Source of the DNA: Ardenticatenaceae bacterium | GTDB lineage: Bacteria; Chloroflexota; Anaerolineae; Promineifilales; Promineifilaceae | Assembly (NCBI GenBank): GCA_020634455.1 | Contig: JACKBQ010000002.1 | Coordinates: 496,001 to 560,000, forward strand | Length of the DNA stretch: 64,000 nt | Direction of reading: 5' to 3' | Shown here: positions 17,250 to 23,886 of the stretch, in pieces | Numbering within the stretch: position 1 is the first letter of the stretch | Layout of the letters: every line of letters begins with the position of its first letter | Program-made: the position numbers and the translations under genes | Notes under the pieces: model-generated | What the model was told of the DNA's origin: nothing | Databases searched by the model: none | Seen by the model: only the letters and a program-made list of their open reading frames with translations

Positions 17250-18002
17250 TTATACTTCTACCACCACTGGCGCTTCCTCTACCACCGGTTCTTCCACACG
17301 TCCGTTGCTGGCCCGACTGGTGACCGGATACCCCCACAGTTGCAGCTCACTGGTCAGCACGCCGCCAAAGGTGACACCCACCCGCACCATCGCCGCTAGT
17401 TTGAGCCAACGGAGCAGGTTGGCAACGGCCGTATCCCGTACTTCCACGTGCATTTCCCGCTGATCCCGCCCGCTGGTGCGTTCCGTGAGGCTGGTTTGCA
17501 GCGTGGCCAGATGTGCCTGCATCGTTGCCAATGGCGGGTCGCTGATTTGCGCTTCGGGCGGCAGGCTGGCCTCTTTGGCCACATACGTCTCTAAAAATGC
17601 CAGCTTTTGTCGCTGGGTCGCGGGTTTGCGCACCCGCACCCCGTTCTGGTCCATTACCGTATCCAGCCCCCATTCCTCCAGTTGGGACAGATGGTCAAAA
17701 TGGTTTAGTTTGAGCTGCAAATATGCCTTGTCAATGAGCGGTTGCAGCGCCGCATAGGTTTGCTGCACCAGCTCCCCCGCCGAGGCGCGCCCCTGCTCGC
17801 CGCTACGGGCGGCGGCGATGGCGGTTTTGGCTTCGGACAGGGCAGTTTGTACGGCCGTTACCGGAATATCTTGCAGCTGCGCCTCCGCAGGCAAGCTGCC
17901 TTCGTAAGCCACGTACGCCTCACCTATCGCCACAATGGCGCGGTAAGATTCAGGCCAGCGCACCGAAAGTGAACTGGTGGGATCAAGTCTTATACTTAAC
18001 AT
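17250..18002 (-). CDS. Unrecognised helical protein with internal duplication
   Basis: 250 residues, no family recognised. Two similar modules are visible: 'YRAIVAIGEAYVAYEGSLPAEAQLQD' (about 20-46) and 'QKLAFLETYVAKEASLPPEAQISD' (about 131-155). Each is followed by a predicted long helix rich in Ala/Gln/Leu ending near 'AYLQLKLN' and 'NLLRWLKLA'. A Val/Glu-rich tail ends the protein. No signal peptide or membrane segment. The duplicated helical-hairpin layout suggests a structural or binding role. Stands alone beside the gene-poor repeat region. Confidence 0.6.
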   Translation of the reverse strand: MLSIRLDPTSSLSVRWPESYRAIVAIGEAYVAYEGSLPAEAQLQDIPVTAVQTALSEAKTAIAAARSGEQGRASAGELVQQTYAALQPLIDKAYLQLKLNHFDHLSQLEEWGLDTVMDQNGVRVRKPATQRQKLAFLETYVAKEASLPPEAQISDPPLATMQAHLATLQTSLTERTSGRDQREMHVEVRDTAVANLLRWLKLAAMVRVGVTFGGVLTSELQLWGYPVTSRASNGRVEEPVVEEAPVVVEV

Positions 18003-18032
18003 GGAGTCTCCAATGGACCTATTTGAAAGTTG

Positions 18033-18109
18033 GCCACAGAGATCACAGAGGTTTAAGAGAGGCGTCTATCGTTCTCAACCTTCTCTTAACGCTCTTGGTC
18101 CTCTGTGGC
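18033..18109. repeat. GCCACAGAG...CTCTGTGGC inverted repeat
   Basis: GCCACAGAG (18033-18041) pairs with CTCTGTGGC (18101-18109), and an inner TTAAGAGA pairs with TCTCTTAA. The same type occurs at 52886-52950. Confidence 0.7.
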
Positions 18110-18249
18110 TAAATTTAATAGGTTCCTGGTTACCAGAAAATAGGGATTTTCGGCAAGAGATAAAAACGATTGAGGTCAGCATACCCGAAGGGAATAAGGG
18201 GCAAAATGGCTCTCTGGTCCTACTCGTTTTTCGGGGAGACTGTTCGGTT

Positions 18250-18620
18250 TTACCAGGCCAACCGCGCGAAAAACTGCCCCAAAGACGACCCGCTACCAGA
18301 GTGGCTCCAAAATTTCCCAACAGAGGCATTCGGCTACCAGGCAGGGCCAAAAATTTGCCAATGAAGACGTTCTGCTATCAGATGGAGCCAAAAAATTTTC
18401 TACGAGGTCAGGCCGCTACCAGACAGCCCCGAAAATTTTTCTACGGGGTCGTTCTGGTAGCCGGAAGGGTTCAAAAATTTTCACCGGACGCATTTTGGTA
18501 CCGGACAGCGTTAAAAATTTTCCTACGGAACCGTTCTGGTAGCAGACAGAGCTGAAAATTTTTCTACGGAGTGTGCCTGGTACGGGGAAGGGCAGAAAAC
18601 CGGGTGGGAAACAGCCGTTC
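18250..18620. repeat. Degenerate 41-bp tandem repeat array with phased A-tracts
   Basis: Units begin at 18293, 18334, 18375, 18416, 18457, 18498, 18539 and 18580, exactly 41 bp apart, with a more diverged unit at 18250. A typical unit starts CTACCAGACAG or GTACCGGACAG, has AAAATTTTTC near its middle and ends CGTTCTG. Sequence drift between units is large but the spacing is constant. 41 bp is close to four helical turns, so the AAAATTTT tracts face the same side of the helix. There are no unique spacers, so it is not a CRISPR array. Confidence 0.85.
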
Positions 18621-18916
18621 CCCACCGGGAAAAAGTAGCGATAGGCCAGATGGATTGCCTGATTTGGGTGGTGAAATCAACCAGAGTTGACGGGGTTTGG
18701 GTGGTAAAGGGGCGTGGGGGATGGAAACGGCCGTACCCCAACCACGCGACAAGGGGATTTTTGTGACGATTTGAACAGCCCCAACAGCTACCGCTGAACC
18801 CTGCAAACCATTCCAGCGCGTTAAGCGGCGAGGCGGACGCCTGACACAACCCGCCGTGAAGACCCACCTAAAGCAGGGCATGTTGGTTAAACGATGTGCC
18901 TAAAAATATTTTACGG

Positions 18917-18959
18917 CCCCATTACACAACCAACAAGCACCAAAATTTTTGTGATGGGG
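18917..18959. repeat. CCCCATTACACAA/TTGTGATGGGG hairpin
   Basis: The arms at 18917-18929 and 18949-18959 pair with a small bulge; the loop includes CAAAATTT. Noncoding, between the 41-bp array and the PIN-like remnant. Confidence 0.5.
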
Positions 18960-18967
18960 TGTTTGTT

Positions 18968-19145
18968 TTAGCGAGGAGGTATGGAGGGAGAGAGGCCGCT
19001 TTGCACCCAAGCAGCTACCGCTAAACTAAACGAACCATGTTGGCGTGCCAAGGTTTCTAACTGCAAAAGATGATGATCGCGGCTGACAACATAGATGGCT
19101 TTCCGACAACGGCCGTATCCAGAAATTTGTTGTTGCTCGGATAGT
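18968..19145 (-). pseudogene. Possible frameshifted C-terminal remnant of a PIN-domain protein
   Basis: On the minus strand one frame reads 'LDTAVVGK' and the next frame continues 'KAIYVVSRDHHLLQLETLAR' to a stop at 18968. Joined by a single frameshift this resembles the end of a VapC-like PIN domain ('D..VVGKA.YLVT.D.HLL.L'). There is no start codon. It borders the AT-rich island, so it may be debris of an earlier insertion. Short match; uncertain. Confidence 0.3.
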
Positions 19146-19158
19146 CTTAATCAATAAT

Positions 19159-20496
19159 TCACATAATATAGTTTTTCTCTTCAACTTGGTTTTGAGATTC
19201 TATATCTTGTTCTTGTTTATCCTCTTCCAGAGTGGAGGGAAGATTAGGTTCTGTTTCCTTTGAAAAAAACTCATCAAGCTCTGCCATATTACCCATGGGT
19301 GAATTCCCAGGTTCTATTTTTTCTTGAATATCTTCTGGGCTTTCTTGATTCTCTTTGTTTGCTTCGTAATTTGCTAGGTATTTTGCCAAGATAAACATTG
19401 TTTTATTTAGGCTTTGCATACCTAAAAAGCGGAGTACAATCCTGATATTAGGAGCCGACATTAATGATAGTCTAAGAATCTCTAAGCTACTTTGATCAAG
19501 TCCAAGAACTTCATCCTCGCTTAATCGTACCGCTCGAATCAAATACGGAAACCCTTTATTATACCAAATAGCTAACAAATCAGATGCGGAATGTAACCCT
19601 ACTTGTCGAAAAGTATGGAATTGCTTATCACTTGCATATTCCAATAGGATAGCTTGATCAACCCAATCTATAATCTGAGCAACATCATATGGTGTTTCAA
19701 CAACAAGAGACGCTATATTCGCTACAGCAAGATTCTGTGCACTTTCAATTCCTTCTTGTTTAAGCCTTCCCTGATGCCAGATACTTAAACCATTAATTGC
19801 AGATAGAGGAGTCTCTTTAGCTAGTTTTCCTCGTAGTCCAAGAAATCTCTTTGTAGCTGCATAAAGCCAATTCATGCCTTGTTCTGGGAAAAATCCTATA
19901 AAAAATAATACCAATGATACTGTTGCGAAATTCAGATTTGGATCTATGCTTGCAGCACTTTGCGAAGTCCCCAGCCAAACTCCTACAATAGAGCCAACAG
20001 TCATAGCTAAAAAAAAACGGTTTGCGGTAAAAATATAAACTTTCGGGGTTAAATCATGAGCCATAAAGTGACGGAAGGTTAAATGTACAGAATAAATATA
20101 TGCTCCCAGCCATCCCCAGAACAAAAAACGCCCTGAAATAAGTGCGCGCGGGAGAGGAAGGGTTTCTTCCCCTGACTGAAAAATATCAATAACCTCTTCC
20201 AAAAAACCTGTCCACCATCCTTGCTGGATCGAAAAAGGGTGAGTAACAGAATAGCTTCCAAGTGTTAAGATAAAGGCAAGAAATAAGGGCCAAAGATAGT
20301 GTCGAGTTGAATTGCGCGTTTTAACATAATCTAAATACTCATCCCCTAATTGTTTCAAAGAAGTTCTTGTCTTCTCATATTGAAGTGGTGTTTGAACTAA
20401 GCGATATGCTATATACGATAACGGTATATAGCTCGATAAAGCTACACCTTGTACCAAGAACGAAATTAGGTTGGGTTCAACAAGAAAAAAGTCCAT
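19159..20496 (-). CDS. Unrecognised multi-pass membrane protein (AT-rich island gene 4)
   Basis: 445 residues from the ATG with AGGTG upstream. About five membrane helices in residues 5-210, one followed by 'YEKTRTSLKQLGDEYLDYVKTRN'. A cytoplasmic helical part (215-375) includes 'LSIWHQGRLKQEGIESAQNLAVANI' and 'LHSASDLLAIWYNKGF', helical repeats that resemble helix-hairpin-helix or DUF4332-like units. The tail (380-445) is strongly acidic and Gln/Asn/Glu-rich. Codon and base use are AT-rich and there is no ACGGCCGT, unlike the neighbours outside the island. It is the last of four co-directional genes. Function unknown. Confidence 0.65.
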   Translation of the reverse strand: MDFFLVEPNLISFLVQGVALSSYIPLSYIAYRLVQTPLQYEKTRTSLKQLGDEYLDYVKTRNSTRHYLWPLFLAFILTLGSYSVTHPFSIQQGWWTGFLEEVIDIFQSGEETLPLPRALISGRFLFWGWLGAYIYSVHLTFRHFMAHDLTPKVYIFTANRFFLAMTVGSIVGVWLGTSQSAASIDPNLNFATVSLVLFFIGFFPEQGMNWLYAATKRFLGLRGKLAKETPLSAINGLSIWHQGRLKQEGIESAQNLAVANIASLVVETPYDVAQIIDWVDQAILLEYASDKQFHTFRQVGLHSASDLLAIWYNKGFPYLIRAVRLSEDEVLGLDQSSLEILRLSLMSAPNIRIVLRFLGMQSLNKTMFILAKYLANYEANKENQESPEDIQEKIEPGNSPMGNMAELDEFFSKETEPNLPSTLEEDKQEQDIESQNQVEEKNYIM

Positions 20497-20548
20497 CTTA
20501 CACCTAGCATTGTCGATCAATTTTGAAAAAATCTAACAGATACCTTGA

Positions 20549-21433
20549 TTAATCTACGCGACGATAGCCTCGGGCAAGCATCAAAATGGTTACTCCTAAA
20601 AAGGCAATTATAAGATTCACAATAACATTAACGAATAGAGCAATTGATTCAATATACAGATAAAAGGTTGCAAGTATTCGACTCATCGCATATGCAATCA
20701 TAATCGCAGCAAGTATATCCAATGCGAATAACAATAAACCATCTAGTATTTTTTGGCTTGGCTTATCGACTTCATTTTGTGAAAGAACTATAAGTAACAA
20801 TATGGCTGTAACAATATGATATTCAACGAATGCACTTTCTTTTAAAGATACAAATAAAACGGATGCGGCTTTTAAATTCAATTTCCAAAGCCAAGGAGCC
20901 ATGATACTACTCAGAGTAGTTGGGGAAAATGGTATATTCGAAAAAGAATTTTGAATGACCTGAATAACGGCCCAAGAATTCAGCGGAACTAACATTAAAA
21001 ATAAATCATCCCTAAAGCGAGAACGAAGTGCATCACTAAATAATTTAAACTTAGATCCCAAAGCAAATACTATACTTGTTATATATATACTTATTAGACC
21101 TGATAAAGCATTTTGGTAAATGAGCGAAATATAACTAATCACAACAATTGCATAAACCAAACTAAAGACAAGTAATATCAATACACGGGTACGTACTCTC
21201 GAATTGGATAAAGTACTAGAGGTCGGTTCATTGTCATCCTCAATAATAAAGTCATCTTCGATATAGTCATCCTCAATATAGTCATTCATACTACTACTTT
21301 CAGATTCAATTCGTAAAGATTTCCTACGTAATTGATCAAACTCATCATCTAGGTCGTCGATAGGTGGCAAGTCATCAGCAGGTAATCGGAATGTTGAAAA
21401 ATCATCATCGAAATCGCGAAAAAAATCATCCAT
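20549..21433 (-). CDS. Unrecognised membrane protein, homologous to the C-terminal half of the 22232-23782 product
   Basis: 294 residues. The N-terminus (1-75) is very acidic ('MDDFFRDFDDDFSTF', 'NDYIEDDYIEDDFIIEDD'). Then about six membrane helices. It shares with the 516-residue protein the blocks 'RSRFRDDLFLM' (versus 'RSRLSDDVFLL'), 'AVIQVIQNSF' at an equivalent place, and 'LIVLSQNEVDKPSQKILD' (versus 'LIILSRKDCNRPIRKISD'). So it is a stand-alone version of that module. The acidic head is likely cytoplasmic. Function unknown. Confidence 0.65.
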   Translation of the reverse strand: MDDFFRDFDDDFSTFRLPADDLPPIDDLDDEFDQLRRKSLRIESESSSMNDYIEDDYIEDDFIIEDDNEPTSSTLSNSRVRTRVLILLVFSLVYAIVVISYISLIYQNALSGLISIYITSIVFALGSKFKLFSDALRSRFRDDLFLMLVPLNSWAVIQVIQNSFSNIPFSPTTLSSIMAPWLWKLNLKAASVLFVSLKESAFVEYHIVTAILLLIVLSQNEVDKPSQKILDGLLLFALDILAAIMIAYAMSRILATFYLYIESIALFVNVIVNLIIAFLGVTILMLARGYRRVD

Positions 21434-21497
21434 AATACATTTTACTTCTTCAGATATTATCCAAAATTAGATTGGTACGTATGAACTAACGACATAG

Positions 21498-22199
21498 CTA
21501 ATCCCAAAAGTCTTCATTAAAAAAACCATTAGTTATCCCGGGATACAATTCCTCACTAGCAAGTAGCCAAGCGACTAGCCAAGAAAAGATAGCAATCAAT
21601 AATAGACCGCTAGTCCACAGGATAAAAATGCCAAACACAAAAAACAACAAACTAAAAATAAAAAAAGGAGATAAATCAATATTCAAGATCGATCTGGCAC
21701 CTCGGCGCATCTTTTCCATTTTTCCAGGGTAAAGGAGCCATACAAGCATAGATGTAAGAATGCGAAGAAATGTTATTCCTCCTGCAAAATACAAAAAAGT
21801 ACCCTTAACAAATCTAACTTCATTTTTACTTAACTCAGAAGCAGGACGAGGCACAAAAGTCGGGTAAGGAGTAGCTGTTGGTTCCACAGTGAATGTGGGT
21901 GTCAAAGATGGAACAGCAGTCAATGAAGGTGTTGGTTTTACAGTATTTACTGCGGTTGGAGAGGAAGTAAATGCCGGTACAGATGAAGGTGTATTTGTAG
22001 AAAATGTAAAAACTAGACTTGATATAGTTGGCGTTGCAGAAGGTTGAGGAGAAAGATCAGATGATAAAATAGTAGTTTGAAACTCACGGCTATTTATTGG
22101 ACGTACACAACTAACTAAGAACCCGCTTGCAAAAAAGTGAAGAAATAAAAGTAGGGGAAAAATGGTATTGGCTGATAAGCTTCGGTGATTATGCATCAT
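21498..22199 (-). CDS. Predicted lipoprotein with Thr/Pro-rich linker and membrane helices, homologous to the N-terminal part of the 22232-23782 product
   Basis: 233 residues. The signal peptide ends in lipobox 'LVSC' (Cys31). Residues 35-130 are Ser/Thr/Pro-rich ('PSATPTISS', 'PTPSLTAVPSLTPT'), an extended extracytoplasmic linker. Three membrane helices follow. 'FSWLVAWLLASEELYPGI' near the C-terminus matches 'FSFLVAWLLSSRDLYPNI' in the upstream 516-residue protein. Part of the AT-rich island operon; function unknown. Confidence 0.65.
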   Translation of the reverse strand: MMHNHRSLSANTIFPLLLFLHFFASGFLVSCVRPINSREFQTTILSSDLSPQPSATPTISSLVFTFSTNTPSSVPAFTSSPTAVNTVKPTPSLTAVPSLTPTFTVEPTATPYPTFVPRPASELSKNEVRFVKGTFLYFAGGITFLRILTSMLVWLLYPGKMEKMRRGARSILNIDLSPFFIFSLLFFVFGIFILWTSGLLLIAIFSWLVAWLLASEELYPGITNGFFNEDFWD

Positions 22200-22231
22200 A
22201 GCAAACTTTGTGAAACCGAAATTCTAGATTT

Positions 22232-23782
22232 TTAGTTTCTTGCAGACATTCCTATCCACTGCTGCAATTGTAGAAGTGTTTGTTTTACAATTTTTTGGTT
22301 GTAATTTAACAACGTACGCTTTAACAGCGAACTCATTTTATATCCAACTGACAACATGACTGTGGTTCCCCGCTCAGACTGTTTTAGTTCCCATATCCAT
22401 TTACTAGGAAACTTTCCTGTTGTTACCATTTCAAAACTATTAGCAGTAATACGAATAATTTCTGTAAGTCCGATGATTCTTATTGGAATAGGTCCAATCT
22501 CATACAAGAAATTATAAGTACACCCTTCTCCACGACCTTTTATATTTGAGACAGATCTCAAATTGGGGGTCCATCTTGGCGCATTTTCTATGTCTAATAA
22601 CACATGCAATATTTCTGCAGGCGATGTATCAATGTGTATGGAATCTTGGACATCAGGAATAAAGATATTCTCGATAACTCTGGGCGTTCTACGCGAAAGA
22701 AGTAGAATGAATGCAGCCACCGTTGCTATAATGAGATGAATAATGCTATTTTCAATTGCTAATGAACTTTCACCGATAGATAAAGCGTTCAACACTTGCC
22801 CCAACTCATATCCAATAATAAAAACACCTAATACATCAGCCCCAATCTTAAACACATCATCTGATATTTTTCGAATTGGCCTATTGCAATCTTTACGCGA
22901 TAAAATTATGAGAATAAGGAGTATAGAGTAAACATAAAGTTCCACCAAAGCACTACAATCTAATACGAAAAGTATTGATCCGCTTAATTCGGAAGATGCA
23001 AGCAAATTAAAAGATAAATTCGCGAAAATATATTGTATTTCTGAGATTGAGATAATGCTTCTTAATAAACCGCTAGATAAAGTTATTTGTTCGTCGCCAA
23101 AAGGAAAGAACATCCTTAGTGTTGCATAAATGGTAAGTGCTACAGCTAAAAGAAAAACATCATCTGATAACCGAGACCGAAGACGCGGGTTAAAACGGCC
23201 AAAATTCGCACTAAAAGCAAAAATTAAGCCAACACCATAAATGTAAGTAATTCCCAATAATGATGCTCTTTCAATCATTAGAAAAAAGCCAATCCAAACA
23301 ATAAAATACCCAAATGCAAGAAAAATACCGGGGGCAATATTTTTTAGCCACCCTTGATTTGTGATTGCTATGTTTGGATACAAATCTCTGCTCGAAAGTA
23401 ACCATGCTACAAGAAATGAGAAACTTGCTACAAAGGGGGCATCTTGCTGGAATAGCACCCAAATTCCAAATCCAAAAAAGACAATGCTAAGACCAAAGCT
23501 AAGGGTGATTCTAAATTGACGAAAAGAGTCAATAATATCCCTCATGCGTTGCTTTATATCCATTGAAAAAATGGTAGACAATATAAAAAGAAGCACACGG
23601 ATACCAACTGCTGTAAGCAAAATCCATAATAAGCGGATATCCTGCTGACAAGTGCTTATGCTTTGGTAATTGGAGGTTCTTATTGCTAGAGTGAAAGTTG
23701 CTGGTAGTGCACACATGACTAAAATACGGGAGGAGAACATCATTAACACTGTTGCAGAGAATAATTTCTCCATAGTAAACAC
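22232..23782 (-). CDS. Multi-pass membrane protein with C-terminal SRPBCC (START-like) domain
   Basis: 516 residues. Two membrane modules: about 50-165 (similar to the 21498-22199 product, 'FSFLVAWLLSSRDLYP') and about 170-370 (similar to the 20549-21433 product, 'RSRLSDDVFLLAVALTIYATLRM'). The C-terminal 375-516 has the polyketide-cyclase/SRPBCC pattern 'VLLDIENAPRWTPNLRSVSNIKGRGEGCTY...WIWELKQSERGTTVMLSVGY', a hydrophobic ligand-binding cavity fold, presumably cytoplasmic. It is first of four co-directional island genes. A lipid or hydrophobic-ligand sensing or transfer role is inference. Confidence 0.7.
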   Translation of the reverse strand: MFTMEKLFSATVLMMFSSRILVMCALPATFTLAIRTSNYQSISTCQQDIRLLWILLTAVGIRVLLFILSTIFSMDIKQRMRDIIDSFRQFRITLSFGLSIVFFGFGIWVLFQQDAPFVASFSFLVAWLLSSRDLYPNIAITNQGWLKNIAPGIFLAFGYFIVWIGFFLMIERASLLGITYIYGVGLIFAFSANFGRFNPRLRSRLSDDVFLLAVALTIYATLRMFFPFGDEQITLSSGLLRSIISISEIQYIFANLSFNLLASSELSGSILFVLDCSALVELYVYSILLILIILSRKDCNRPIRKISDDVFKIGADVLGVFIIGYELGQVLNALSIGESSLAIENSIIHLIIATVAAFILLLSRRTPRVIENIFIPDVQDSIHIDTSPAEILHVLLDIENAPRWTPNLRSVSNIKGRGEGCTYNFLYEIGPIPIRIIGLTEIIRITANSFEMVTTGKFPSKWIWELKQSERGTTVMLSVGYKMSSLLKRTLLNYNQKIVKQTLLQLQQWIGMSARN

Positions 23783-23819
23783 GACGAAGATTTATACAAG
23801 TATAAACAAAAATTTTCAG

Positions 23820-23841
23820 TATCTCAAGAGATTTTGAGATA
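23820..23841. promoter_or_regulatory. Candidate operator: TATCTCAA-N6-TTGAGATA
   Basis: A perfect 8-bp inverted repeat (23820-23827 and 23834-23841) with a 6-bp centre. It lies in the 104-bp divergent region between the AT-rich island operon and the clostripain-family gene, a typical place for a dimeric regulator. No adjacent regulator gene is recognised. Confidence 0.4.
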
Positions 23842-23886
23842 ACCGAAAAATCTGCATAATCTATCTAATCGCCGGATAATTATTTC

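Larger units (their letters stand above)
18003..19158. other. Gene-poor 1.15 kb stretch rich in repeats
   Basis: Contains a CCACAGAG/CTCTGTGG inverted repeat (18033-18109), the 41-bp tandem array (18250-18620), a hairpin at 18917-18959 and a possible PIN-domain remnant (18968-19145). A plus-strand reading frame of 192 codons crosses the array, but its composition follows the repeat and it has no ribosome site, so I do not call it. Confidence 0.7.

Noticed and set aside
17977..18555. Plus-strand open frame of 192 codons
   Set aside because: It runs through a CCACAGAG repeat and the 41-bp array; period 41 is not a multiple of three, there is no ribosome site and the composition is that of the repeats.
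18250..18620. CRISPR array
   Set aside because: Units are contiguous, degenerate and lack unique spacers between conserved repeats; no cas genes nearby.
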